Shown here: piece by piece, positions 21,854-30,246 of the stretch
Layout of the letters: the number at the start of each line of letters is the position of its first letter
How positions within the stretch are numbered: position 1 is the stretch's first letter
From: Azospirillum agricola
GTDB lineage: Bacteria; Pseudomonadota; Alphaproteobacteria; Azospirillales; Azospirillaceae
Direction of reading: 5' to 3'
Assembly (NCBI RefSeq): GCF_017876095.1
Contig: NZ_JAGINM010000014.1
Location: forward strand, 1 to 64,000
Length of the DNA stretch: 64,000 bases
Program-made: the position numbers and the translations under genes
Notes under the pieces: model-generated
Databases searched by the model: none
What the model saw: only the letters and a program-made list of their open reading frames with translations
What the model was told of the DNA's origin: nothing

Positions 21854-22603
21854 ATGGCGCTCACTCCGAAGAAAGCCCAGTTCGCACAGGAATACCTCGT
21901 CGACCTGAACGCGACGCGGGCGGCCACGGCTGCCGGCTACAGCGCGCGCACCGCGAAAGCGCAGGGCGCACGGCTGTTGACCGATGTAGACGTGCAAGCC
22001 GCCATCCAGGCCGGACAGGCGAAACGCTCGGAACGGACCGCCATCACCGCCGACCGCGTGCTGGTCGAACTCTGGGGCATGGCGACCGCCGACACGAACG
22101 AGCTGGTCGAGCACCGGGTGTGCTGCTGCCGGTTCTGCTGGGGCAAGGGCCACCTCTACCAGCGCACGCCCAACGAGATGCGGCAGGCACGCGCCGCCTA
22201 TGAGCGAGACCTGAAGGCGGCCCAGAAGCAGGAGCCCCCCCCCGACCTGATTCCGCCCTTCGACGAGGCCGGCGGCGAGGGCTTCAACGCCACCCGTGAG
22301 CCGCACCCGAACTGCCCGGAATGCTTCGGCGAGGGCCACAGCCGGCCCGTCTTCCGCGACAGTACAACCGCATCCGCCGGCGCCAAGGCCCTCTACGCCG
22401 GGGTGAAGACCACCCGCGACGGCTTGGAGATGAAGCTCCACCCCAAGGACAAGGCGCTGGAGCTGCTCGGCCGGCACCTCGGCATGTGGAACGACAAACT
22501 GGAGATGTCCGGCGAACTCAAGGTGAAGGCGATGAGCGACGCCGACCTTGACGCCCGGATTGCGGAGTTGGCGGCGCGTGGCCGGAAAGGCGGTGGGGCA
22601 TGA
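21854..22603 (+). CDS. terS: Terminase small subunit with zinc-finger-like insert, 249 aa
   Basis: The N-terminal LTPKKAQFAQEYLVDLNATR and TAAGYSARTAKAQGARLL are characteristic of phage terminase small subunits that recognise the packaging site. Unusual for the family is a central insert with CCCRFCWGKGH (Cys92, Cys95) and NCPECFGEGH (Cys154, Cys157), a pair of CX2C knuckles resembling the DnaJ zinc domain. ATG 21854 is chosen by alignment with the family start. The ATG of the large subunit overlaps its stop. Confidence 0.88.
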   Translation: MALTPKKAQFAQEYLVDLNATRAATAAGYSARTAKAQGARLLTDVDVQAAIQAGQAKRSERTAITADRVLVELWGMATADTNELVEHRVCCCRFCWGKGHLYQRTPNEMRQARAAYERDLKAAQKQEPPPDLIPPFDEAGGEGFNATREPHPNCPECFGEGHSRPVFRDSTTASAGAKALYAGVKTTRDGLEMKLHPKDKALELLGRHLGMWNDKLEMSGELKVKAMSDADLDARIAELAARGRKGGGA

Positions 22604-23388
22604 GCGCCGACCTGACCCGCACCGAGCGGGAGGAACTGCTGATCCTGCTGGAGGAACGGCGCCGCCGCCAGGATCAGCGCCTGTTCTTCTCGCTCTACCC
22701 CGAGACCGATTCCGTCTGGCCGGGCTCCACCATCATGAAGGGGTTGGTGACCGAGGGTCAGCTGCTGCACGCGCGAGAGAAATACCCCCGGCACCTGGAG
22801 TTCTTCCGGGCCGGCGCGTCGTTCCGCGAGCGCTGCGCCATGTGCGCGAACCGCGTCGGAAAGACCTTCGGCATGGGCGGCTACGAGACCGCCGCGCACC
22901 TGACCGGCCTGTATCCGGACTGGTGGGAGGGGCGGCGGTTCGCGACTCCGATCTCCGCCTGGGCGGCCGGCAAGAAGAACGAGACGACCCGCGACATCCT
23001 CCAGCTGACCCTGCTCGGCCAGGTCGCCCAGGACGGTTCCCGCAAGGGGCTGGACGGGCGCGGCGTCATACCCGGCCACCTGTTGAGCCGCCCGACCTGG
23101 AAGCAGGGGGTGCAGGACCTCGTCGACACCATCAAGGTCCGGCACGTCTCCGGCGGCTGGTCGGTGCTGGGCTTCAAGAGCTTCGACCAGGGGCGCGGCG
23201 CCTTCGAGGGCACCGCCCAGCACGTCGTTTGGCTCGACGAGGAGCCGCCCATGGACGTCTACGGCGAGGTGCTGATCCGCACCGCCACGACGCGCGGCAT
23301 CGTGATGATCACGTTCACCCCGCTCGAAGGCATGAGCGAGGTGGTGATGCAGTTCCTTCCTTCCGAGATGAGGCTCAGCGAGAAATGA
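22600..23388 (+). CDS. terL: Terminase large subunit, ATPase domain only, 262 aa
   Basis: Packaging motor ATPase: Walker A variant ANRVGKT (residues 83-89), Walker B VVWLDEEPP (209-217), coupling segment TFTPLEGMSEVV near the end. The chain stops right after this, where uninterrupted relatives run on into the nuclease. The nuclease half is encoded separately at 24552-25298. The ending (SEMRLSEK) and the ATGA overlap with the next gene look like a proper gene end rather than a random nonsense mutation. Confidence 0.85.
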   Translation: MSADLTRTEREELLILLEERRRRQDQRLFFSLYPETDSVWPGSTIMKGLVTEGQLLHAREKYPRHLEFFRAGASFRERCAMCANRVGKTFGMGGYETAAHLTGLYPDWWEGRRFATPISAWAAGKKNETTRDILQLTLLGQVAQDGSRKGLDGRGVIPGHLLSRPTWKQGVQDLVDTIKVRHVSGGWSVLGFKSFDQGRGAFEGTAQHVVWLDEEPPMDVYGEVLIRTATTRGIVMITFTPLEGMSEVVMQFLPSEMRLSEK

Positions 23389-23978
23389 ACGACCTCCCCA
23401 TCTACCAGTGCCACAAGCGGGTGCAGGCCGCCGAAATCCGTCAGATGGATGTCGCCAACGGAACCGTCCGGGTCTATTGGGAGTTGCTCCCCGGCGGCCC
23501 CGAGTACATGGCGCCGACCGTCGCCGTCCCCAACGGCTTCTTCGCCCGCTCCACGCCCGCGCTGGGCGACTACCTCGTGATCTACGACGACGGCTACATG
23601 AGCCACAGCCCGAAGGCTGCGTTCGAGGCGGGCTATCAACTGGCGCCTCCGGTTTCGCCGGGCTGCGGCAACCCCTGTGTTGCGCCGACGAGCGGCCTCG
23701 ACTTCGGCGCCGCCATCGCCGCCCTGAAGGCGGGCAAGCGCGTGGCCCGCGCCGGCTGGAACGGTAAGGGGATGTGGCTGGCTCTCACGCCCGGTTCCTC
23801 GATTCCGGCCGAATTCGCCCGCAGCGGCGCATGCAAGGCCCAGGTCGAGGCGGAGGGTGTGAAGGAGGTGGCGATCCTCCCGCATATCGACATGCGCGCG
23901 GCCGACGGCAGCATCGTCATCGGCTGGCGAGCCAGCCAGACGGACATGCTCGCCGACGACTGGCTTTTGGTCGGTTGA
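23385..23978 (+). CDS. Tad2-like (DUF2829) protein with N-terminal extension, 197 aa
   Basis: Residues 104-196 match the DUF2829 family: DFGAAIAALKAGKRVARAGW, GMWLALTPGSS, PHIDMRAADGSIVIGW and a MLADDWLLV end. DUF2829 includes Tad2, a phage protein that binds and sequesters the cyclic-ADP-ribose-type signal of Thoeris defence. The first 95 residues are an extra domain (MAPTVAVPNGFFARSTPALG, GDYLVIYDDGYMSHSPKAAF). It lies between the two halves of the terminase. Confidence 0.82.
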   Translation: MNDLPIYQCHKRVQAAEIRQMDVANGTVRVYWELLPGGPEYMAPTVAVPNGFFARSTPALGDYLVIYDDGYMSHSPKAAFEAGYQLAPPVSPGCGNPCVAPTSGLDFGAAIAALKAGKRVARAGWNGKGMWLALTPGSSIPAEFARSGACKAQVEAEGVKEVAILPHIDMRAADGSIVIGWRASQTDMLADDWLLVG

Positions 23979-23992
23979 CAGGAGGCGCGCCC

Positions 23993-24124
23993 ATGGAGTC
24001 CTTGCCCGCGCTTCGCCTGACCGAGCCGCGCCCGACTTTCCTCGGCGTGCCGGTCCCGTTCCGTTCCTTCCTGCTCGCCAGCACCACGCCCCTGTGGGCG
24101 GCGACCGTGTGCCGGGAGGGTTGA
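23993..24124 (+). CDS. Hypothetical short protein, 43 aa
   Basis: A GGAGG site precedes ATG 23993. The product has a Pro-rich start and a hydrophobic SFLLASTTPLWAATV segment. One of the four genes separating the terminase halves. No family recognised. Confidence 0.5.
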   Translation: MESLPALRLTEPRPTFLGVPVPFRSFLLASTTPLWAATVCREG

Positions 24125-24128
24125 CGCG

Positions 24129-24302
24129 ATGCTCCACCTCGTCGCCTTCGCCCTGCTGCTCCTCCTGCTGGCCGTCGCCGTCCCGTTCCGCCGGATCCTC
24201 GCCTCGGGCTGGCTGGCGCAGCACGACCGCCGCCGCTCCAGCCAGACCATCGCCCGCATCCGCAAGAGCGGGTGGGTGGCGTTCTTCGCCGTGGGAGGCT
24301 GA
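24129..24302 (+). CDS. Small membrane protein, 57 aa
   Basis: Starts with a strong hydrophobic helix (LHLVAFALLLLLLAVAVPF) followed by a basic tail (QHDRRRSSQTIARIRKSG) and a short hydrophobic end. It is in the terminase-interrupting segment. Function unknown. Confidence 0.55.
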   Translation: MLHLVAFALLLLLLAVAVPFRRILASGWLAQHDRRRSSQTIARIRKSGWVAFFAVGG

Positions 24303-24304
24303 GC

Positions 24305-24547
24305 ATGTCCGTCAACATGAACCTCCAGTCCTGCCGCGACTGCGGCGCCCGGCCTGGCATGCCGCACTTTGACGGCTGTCCGCTGGATGGCGTGCTGCAA
24401 GCGGTCGCCCCGCTCCCGTCGCCGAGCGTGCCGCCGTTCTCCAGCACCACAGCGCAGCCGGCGCCGCCACCGCCCCCGCCGAAGTATGCCGTCGGCACTC
24501 CGCAGGCCGACGCCCTCCACCACGCCATCCGGCACATGGGGGGCTGA
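24305..24547 (+). CDS. Small putative zinc-binding protein, 80 aa
   Basis: Contains CRDCGARPGMPHFDGC, three Cys and one His in a spacing that could bind zinc, then a long Pro-rich linker and the helix TPQADALHHAIRHM. GGAGG lies upstream of ATG 24305. It lies immediately before the nuclease half of the terminase. Confidence 0.6.
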   Translation: MSVNMNLQSCRDCGARPGMPHFDGCPLDGVLQAVAPLPSPSVPPFSSTTAQPAPPPPPPKYAVGTPQADALHHAIRHMGG

Positions 24548-24551
24548 GGTC

Positions 24552-25298
24552 ATGCCGGCGATCAGCGATTCCCGCTACCTCGTGCAGGCCGGCTGGGACG
24601 ATGTGCCCCATCTCGACGCCGACACCAAGCGCGAACTGCTGGCCTCGACGCAGCCCTACCTGCGCGACGCCCGCTCCAAGGGCATTCCGTCGCTGGGGGC
24701 CGGCGCCATCTACCCGGTGCCGGAGAGCGAGGTGATGGTCGAGCCGTTCGTGCTGCCCGCCTACTGGCCGCGTGCCTATGGCCTCGATGTCGGCTGGAAC
24801 CGCACCGCCGCCATTTGGGGCGCCCACGACACCAACACCGATACCGTCTATCTCTATGCCGAGCACTACCGGGGGCAGGCCGAGCCGTCCGTCCATGCCG
24901 CTGCCATCCGGGCGCGCGGCGACTGGGTGCCGGGCGCCATCGACCCCGCGTCGCGTGGCCGCTCCCAAGTGGACGGACAGCAGCTCCTCCAGAACTACCT
25001 CGACCTCGGGCTCAAGCTGACCAAGGCCGACAACGCGGTGGATGCCGGAATCGACGACGTCTGGATGCGGCTCGCCACCGGCCGGCTGAAGGTGTTCCGG
25101 ACCTGCCTCAACTGGTTCGCGGAGTACCGGCTCTACCGCCGGGACGAGAAGGGCAAGATCGTCAAGGCCAACGATCACCTGATGGACACCACCCGCTACC
25201 TGATCCGCACCGGGCTGGGGCTGGCCAGCGTCACGCCCGCACATGCCCGCACCGCCATCGCCCATCAGTCCATCGGAGACGCCCATGCCGGGTATTGA
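24552..25298 (+). CDS. terL: Terminase large subunit, nuclease domain only, 248 aa
   Basis: The RNase-H-like nuclease half of a large terminase. It begins just before the conserved VQAGWDDVPHL segment that follows the ATPase domain in fused relatives. Metal-binding acids: Asp79 in YGLDVGW, Asp131 in AIDPASRG, and Asp164/Asp168 in VDAGIDD. It has its own ATG 24552 with GAGGT upstream. It ends 14 bases inside the portal gene. Confidence 0.85.
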   Translation: MPAISDSRYLVQAGWDDVPHLDADTKRELLASTQPYLRDARSKGIPSLGAGAIYPVPESEVMVEPFVLPAYWPRAYGLDVGWNRTAAIWGAHDTNTDTVYLYAEHYRGQAEPSVHAAAIRARGDWVPGAIDPASRGRSQVDGQQLLQNYLDLGLKLTKADNAVDAGIDDVWMRLATGRLKVFRTCLNWFAEYRLYRRDEKGKIVKANDHLMDTTRYLIRTGLGLASVTPAHARTAIAHQSIGDAHAGY

Positions 25299-27525
25299 CA
25301 TGCCCCTCGCCGACGCGATGGACGAGCAGCAGGCGCAGGCCGAGGCGGTGCAGGCCCAGATGCGCCTCCAGGAGCGCGCCCGCCAGATCGCCAACGACCT
25401 CGACCGCTTGGCGAAGGACGCCATCAGCAAGCGCGTCACCATCGAGGACCGCTGGTACGCCGATCTGCGCCAGTACCACGGCCGCTACGACGCGGCCACC
25501 GAGACGAAGCTGCGTCAGGGCGATCGCTCGCGCCTGTTCGTGAACCAGACGCGACCTAAGACGAACGCCTGGAAGGCTCGGCTTTCGGACCTGCTGTTTC
25601 CGACCGACGACCGGAACTGGGGCATCCAGCCGACGCCGGTGCCGGAGTTGTCCACCGCCGCCAAGACGCCGGAGGACCACCCCGATCCACAGCAGGCGGA
25701 GGCCGGCCAGCAAGCGCGCCGGATGCTGGAAGAGGCGCAGGCCCGCGCCGACGCCATGCAGTCGGAGATCGAGGACCAGCTGACCGAGAGCCGTTACGGC
25801 ATCCACGCCCGCGAGGCCATCGATGACGCCTGCCAGCTTGGCACCGGGATCCTGAAGGGGCCGGTGGTGGACAGCCGCACGCGACGCAGTTGGGGCAAGG
25901 TGCCGGTAGGGGGGCCGGACGGACAGCCGCTGGCGGTCGATGCGCTGGTCGAGGTGCAGGACCCACGCCCGAAGTACACCCGCGTAGACCCGTGGCGCCT
26001 CTACCCCGATCCCAACGGCAACCGGGTGGAGGAGTGCGAGTATTTCTTCGAGCTGCACCTCCTCACGAAGACGGAACTGCGTCGGCTGGCCAAGAAACCG
26101 GGCTTCTCGGCTGACGCCATCCGTCGGTTGTTGCGCGAGGATTCCCGCGAAGCGCCGCCGCCTTGGATGGCGCAGTTGCGCTCCATCACCGACGGCGACC
26201 AAGCCTCGGTCGAGGGCAAGTTCACGGTGTGGGAATACAACGGCCCGCTGACGGCCGAGCAGTTGCGGTGCCTCTACATGGCGCGGGGCGACGCCGGAGC
26301 CGCGGCGGACTACGACGAGATCGACCCGCTCGACGAGGTGCAGGCCGTCGTGTGGTTCTGCCAGAACGAGGTCCTGAAGTTCGGGATCCACATCCTCGAC
26401 AGCCAGGACCCAATCTATTCGGCATTCTGCTTCTCGCGCGACAAGGGCAGCTTCTGGGGGCACGGCGTGCCGTCGCTGATGCGGGACACCCAGGCGGCCA
26501 TGAACGCCGCATGGCGCATGATGATGGACAACGCCGCCCTCTCGACCGGGCCGCAGATCGTCATCGACCGCAACAAGGTGGAGCCGGTCGACGGCAATTG
26601 GGATCTGAAGCCCCGCAAGGTCTGGTACGCCAAGACCGACAGCATCGGTCAGCAGGGCTTGCGGTCCGTCTTCGAGACCTACCCGATCGACAGCCGTCAG
26701 AGCGAGTTGCTGAACATCATCAAGATCGCCAAGGAGTTCGTCGATGACGAGGTCAGCTTGCCGCTGATCTCCCAGGGCGAGGCAGGCGCGCACCAGACGC
26801 AGACCGCGAACGGCATGTCGATGCTACAGAACGCGGCCAACGTCATCTTCCGCGACGCGGTGAAGGACTGGGACGACGAGGTCACGACGCCCAACATCCG
26901 TCGGCTCTACGACTGGAACATGCAGTTCAACCCGAAGGAGTCGATCAAAGGCGACTTCGAGGTCGACGCCCGCGGCACGTCGGTGCTGCTGGTCCGCGAG
27001 GCGCAAGCGCAGAACCTGATGGCCATGTGCCTACAGTTCACGGCGCACCCGGTGCTCGGGCCGCTGATGAAGCCGGTGCAACTGCTGCGCAAGACGGTGC
27101 AGGCGCACATGCTGTCGGCCGACGAGTTGGTCAAGACCGACGACGAGATCGCCAAGGAGCAGCAGGCCCAGCAGGAAGCGCAGGACCAACAGCAGGAGGA
27201 CCCGCGCGCCGCCATCGAGATGCAGAAGATCCAGGCGGACATGCAGCGCGCCCAGCTCGACGCCCAGACCAAAATCCAGGTCGCCGAGATCAACCGCGAG
27301 ACCGAACTCGTCAAGCTGGCGGCTCAGCAGAACCTCACCATCGAGCAGCTGCGCGCCAAGGTGCAGATGCAGGAGACCGACCAGGCGCACAAGGAGCGCA
27401 TCTTCGCCGCCGAGGTCGGCTTCAAGGATCGGCAGTCAGCGAAGGAACTCGCCGCGCAGGCGTTGCCCGCACCGGCTTCCGCCCAACCGTCAGAGCCCGC
27501 CGCCGGCACGAGGTTCGCGCCGTGA
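25285..27525 (+). CDS. Portal protein, 746 aa
   Basis: Forms the dodecameric DNA gateway at one capsid vertex. The sequence RWYADLRQYHGRYD, LFPTDDRNWGIQPTP, the long DAIDDACQLGTGILKGPVV-like region and the stem/helical part ending in a Gln-rich coiled coil (residues about 600-720) fit the large portals of P22/Bcep22-like short-tailed phages. ATG 25285 has GGAGA six bases upstream. It overlaps the terminase nuclease gene by 14 bases. Confidence 0.85.
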   Translation: MPGIDMPLADAMDEQQAQAEAVQAQMRLQERARQIANDLDRLAKDAISKRVTIEDRWYADLRQYHGRYDAATETKLRQGDRSRLFVNQTRPKTNAWKARLSDLLFPTDDRNWGIQPTPVPELSTAAKTPEDHPDPQQAEAGQQARRMLEEAQARADAMQSEIEDQLTESRYGIHAREAIDDACQLGTGILKGPVVDSRTRRSWGKVPVGGPDGQPLAVDALVEVQDPRPKYTRVDPWRLYPDPNGNRVEECEYFFELHLLTKTELRRLAKKPGFSADAIRRLLREDSREAPPPWMAQLRSITDGDQASVEGKFTVWEYNGPLTAEQLRCLYMARGDAGAAADYDEIDPLDEVQAVVWFCQNEVLKFGIHILDSQDPIYSAFCFSRDKGSFWGHGVPSLMRDTQAAMNAAWRMMMDNAALSTGPQIVIDRNKVEPVDGNWDLKPRKVWYAKTDSIGQQGLRSVFETYPIDSRQSELLNIIKIAKEFVDDEVSLPLISQGEAGAHQTQTANGMSMLQNAANVIFRDAVKDWDDEVTTPNIRRLYDWNMQFNPKESIKGDFEVDARGTSVLLVREAQAQNLMAMCLQFTAHPVLGPLMKPVQLLRKTVQAHMLSADELVKTDDEIAKEQQAQQEAQDQQQEDPRAAIEMQKIQADMQRAQLDAQTKIQVAEINRETELVKLAAQQNLTIEQLRAKVQMQETDQAHKERIFAAEVGFKDRQSAKELAAQALPAPASAQPSEPAAGTRFAP

Positions 27526-27737
27526 CCAGGATCGACCAGCATTCCGCCACATGGGCGGCCGTCACCGCATGGGCGGAACGTGAGCGCGCCTCCATCCGCG
27601 ACCAGATCGACAGCCCGGCCACCTCGCACGACCACACCCAGGTGCTGCGCGGCCAGCTGGCCGCCATCGCCGACCTGCTCGCCCTCGCCGAGGAGCGCCC
27701 CGCCATTGCCATCACCCAGGAGACCTACGGGCTATGA
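27522..27737 (+). CDS. Hypothetical phage protein, 71 aa
   Basis: GTG 27522 overlaps the portal stop. Helical (WAAVTAWAERERASIRDQID, LRGQLAAIADLLALAEERPA), in the position often held by a small head-assembly helper. No family recognised. Confidence 0.6.
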   Translation: MTRIDQHSATWAAVTAWAERERASIRDQIDSPATSHDHTQVLRGQLAAIADLLALAEERPAIAITQETYGL

Positions 27738-28759
27738 CGACGAACACCACCCCGCCGGCCGACGGGCAAGCGGCCACCACCACGGATGCGGCGGCCGACA
27801 GCTTCGAGGCGGCCTTCGCGGAGTTCGCCGGGGCCTCCAGCACGGGCACCGAAGCGGACGCTGGCGTGGCTGCTCAAGCCGACACCCCCGCCACGACCGA
27901 CGGCGATTCGACCGGCGGCGAGCCGTCGCACGTCGGCGAGCGACCCGCCTCCACCGATGAGGTAGGCGCGCCCGAAAGAAATGAACCCGGAAGGGGTGGA
28001 AATGCCCCGGAAGGAGACCTATGGTCATCCGCAAGCGAGCAGCAGCGGGCCGCCTACGAGGCCGCCCAGGCACAGCTGAAGACGCTGGAACACGACAGCC
28101 GCTCCAACCGGGGCCGCGTCTCGTCCCTGCAGCGTGAACTCGACACCGTCAAATCCCAGTTGGCCGCCCTGCAAAAAGGGGCCGCCGGTTCGACGGGCCA
28201 GGACCAAGGCGCCACCGAGGCCGACATCCGCCGGCTGCAGGAGGAATACCCCGAGGTCGCACGCCCTGTCCTCAAAGAGCTTTCGTCGTTGCGGACGCAG
28301 CTCTCCGAAACGCAGGCGCGCCTCAACCAGCGGGACTCCACGGAGGCTCAACGGGAGCGGGAACAGGCCCTCGACCGCGAGGAACAGGCCCTGGCCCAGC
28401 AGCACCCGGACTGGGCGCAGGTGGCGGCTTCCTCCGCGTTCAGCGACTGGCTGAAAACCCAGCCCCGCTACGTGGTCGAGGCAATCCAGCGCAACGGAGA
28501 GGCCATCCAGGACGCGGCCGAGGCCGGCGACATCATCGCCCGCTTCAAGGCCCACCAAGGGGTGGCAGGCACAGCAACGGCGGCACAACCCGCGTCCGGA
28601 GCCATGGCAACGGGCGCACCCGCGAACCTCGCGGCCCGCCGGCAACGCCAGCTGGAGTCAGGGGCTGCGGTCACGAGCCGAGGCGCAGGCCCGGCCGGCG
28701 GACCGCCCGACGACTTCGAGGCAGCGTTCAACTACTTCGCCGGGAAGAAGGGTCGCTAA
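27734..28759 (+). CDS. Head scaffolding protein, 341 aa
   Basis: Acidic, Ala/Thr-rich N-terminus, a central coiled coil (residues about 100-215, e.g. RVSSLQRELDTVKSQLAALQ) and a helical C-terminus with PDWAQVAASSAFSDWLKTQP. This composition, and the position between portal and capsid genes, is typical of scaffolds of N4-gp56-capsid podoviruses. It overlaps the previous gene by four bases. Confidence 0.8.
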   Translation: MTTNTTPPADGQAATTTDAAADSFEAAFAEFAGASSTGTEADAGVAAQADTPATTDGDSTGGEPSHVGERPASTDEVGAPERNEPGRGGNAPEGDLWSSASEQQRAAYEAAQAQLKTLEHDSRSNRGRVSSLQRELDTVKSQLAALQKGAAGSTGQDQGATEADIRRLQEEYPEVARPVLKELSSLRTQLSETQARLNQRDSTEAQREREQALDREEQALAQQHPDWAQVAASSAFSDWLKTQPRYVVEAIQRNGEAIQDAAEAGDIIARFKAHQGVAGTATAAQPASGAMATGAPANLAARRQRQLESGAAVTSRGAGPAGGPPDDFEAAFNYFAGKKGR

Positions 28760-28777
28760 CCGACAGGGCACCGCCCC

Positions 28778-29776
28778 ATGGCCACCGGTCAGACCACCTA
28801 CGGCGACATCAACCAGCGCACCGCCGCGTGGGCCGCCTCCGAAATGCTGAAGCACGCCGAGCCGGTCATCGTGCTCGGCAAGTTCGGCATGACGAAGCCC
28901 ATGCCGAAGAACAAGGCCGACACGGTGAAATTCCGCCGGCCAATCCCCTTCCCGGCGGCGACCACGCCGCTGGTGGAGGGTGTCACCCCCAGCCCGCAGA
29001 AGATGGCCTACGAGGACGTCCCGGCGCAGCTGAAGCAGTACGGCAAGCCGACCGAGATCACCGACGTCGTCGATGACCTCGCCGAGGACCCGGTCCTCAA
29101 GGACGCCTCCATGCTGGCTGGCGAGCAGGCCGCTCTCACCGTCGAGATGGTGACCTACGGCGTGGTCAAGGCCGGCACCAGCGTCTTCTACGCCAACGGC
29201 TCCAGTCGCTCGGCCGTCAACACGCCGATCAGCCTGAACAAGCAGCGGGCTATCACCCGCTTCCTGAAGGCCCAGAAGGCGCAGAAGCTCACCTCCATCC
29301 TCGACGGCAGCCCGAACTACGGCACCAAGCCCATCGAGGCGAGCTATGTCGCGGTCGCCCACACCGACCTGGAGTCGGACATCCGCGGCATGGCCGGCTT
29401 CATTCCCGTCGCGGCCTACGGCAGCCGCAAGCCGGTGTGCCCGGAAGAGATCGGTTCCGTCGAGGATGTCCGCTACGTCCTGTCGCCCGAACTGTCCTCG
29501 TGGCCGAACGCCGGCGGCGCCGCCGGCTCGATGGTGACGACGAGCGGCACCAGCGCCGACGTCTACCCGGTGCTCTACCTGGGCAAGGAGGCGTTCGGAA
29601 CCGTCCCCCTCAAGGGCGCCGGCGCCATCACCCCGATGGTCCTGAACCCCGGCAAGCCGGACAAGTCCGATCCCATGGGGCAGCGCGGCTACGTCAGCTG
29701 GAAGACCTACTTCACCGCCGTCATCCTGAATCAGAACTGGATGGCGCGCCTCGAAGTCAGCGTCACCGCCCTCTAA
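28778..29776 (+). CDS. Major capsid protein, N4-gp56 family, 332 aa
   Basis: The segment PMPKNKADTVKFRRPIPFP ... LVEGVTPSPQKMAYEDV is the signature of the N4-gp56 major-capsid family (HK97 fold). Length is in the normal range. RBS-like GACAGGGCACC lies before ATG 28778. Preceded by portal and scaffold in the standard order. Confidence 0.88.
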   Translation: MATGQTTYGDINQRTAAWAASEMLKHAEPVIVLGKFGMTKPMPKNKADTVKFRRPIPFPAATTPLVEGVTPSPQKMAYEDVPAQLKQYGKPTEITDVVDDLAEDPVLKDASMLAGEQAALTVEMVTYGVVKAGTSVFYANGSSRSAVNTPISLNKQRAITRFLKAQKAQKLTSILDGSPNYGTKPIEASYVAVAHTDLESDIRGMAGFIPVAAYGSRKPVCPEEIGSVEDVRYVLSPELSSWPNAGGAAGSMVTTSGTSADVYPVLYLGKEAFGTVPLKGAGAITPMVLNPGKPDKSDPMGQRGYVSWKTYFTAVILNQNWMARLEVSVTAL

Positions 29777-29839
29777 CCGGCTCGACACGGGCCGGCTCGC
29801 TCCGGCCCGTCGCTCCCCCTCGCGACGAAAGACCATCCC

Positions 29840-30193
29840 ATGGCCAGCAACATCCGCACCGGCACCGTCAACGGCACCGGCGCCGCCATCAACGTCAGCC
29901 TCGGCTGGCAGCCCGACTACGTGAAGGTGATGAACATCGCCGACGCGGGGGCGCTCGACGCCATCATCGAGTGGACCGTCGACATGCCCGCCGCCGCCGG
30001 CATGAAGTACCTGCGCATCGTCGACAACGCCACCACCACCAACAAGAGCCACGCCTACGTGACCTCCGGCGGCATCAGCGCCTACGCCGGGAGCGCCTCG
30101 GCGGCCGAGGGCTTCACCATCGGCACCGACACCGACCTCAACGCGTCCGGCGAGAAGATCGTCTGGATCGCGATGCGCAGCCCGCGCGGCTGA
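29840..30193 (+). CDS. Probable virion surface/decoration protein, 117 aa
   Basis: Beta-rich small protein (INVSLGWQPDYVKVMNIADA, KYLRIVDNATTTNKSHAYVT) directly after the capsid gene, where decoration or head-completion proteins are common. No specific family recognised. Confidence 0.6.
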   Translation: MASNIRTGTVNGTGAAINVSLGWQPDYVKVMNIADAGALDAIIEWTVDMPAAAGMKYLRIVDNATTTNKSHAYVTSGGISAYAGSASAAEGFTIGTDTDLNASGEKIVWIAMRSPRG

Positions 30194-30246
30194 TCCTCCG
30201 GGCCGCTCTGGCGGCCCACCCCTTCGCACCGCCTGGAGCACCGCCC

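Noticed and set aside
22600..25298. Intein or group I intron splitting the terminase
   Set aside because: No Cys/Ser-type intein ends, no HNH or LAGLIDADG endonuclease and no intron-like core; the interval is filled with ordinary genes that have their own start signals.
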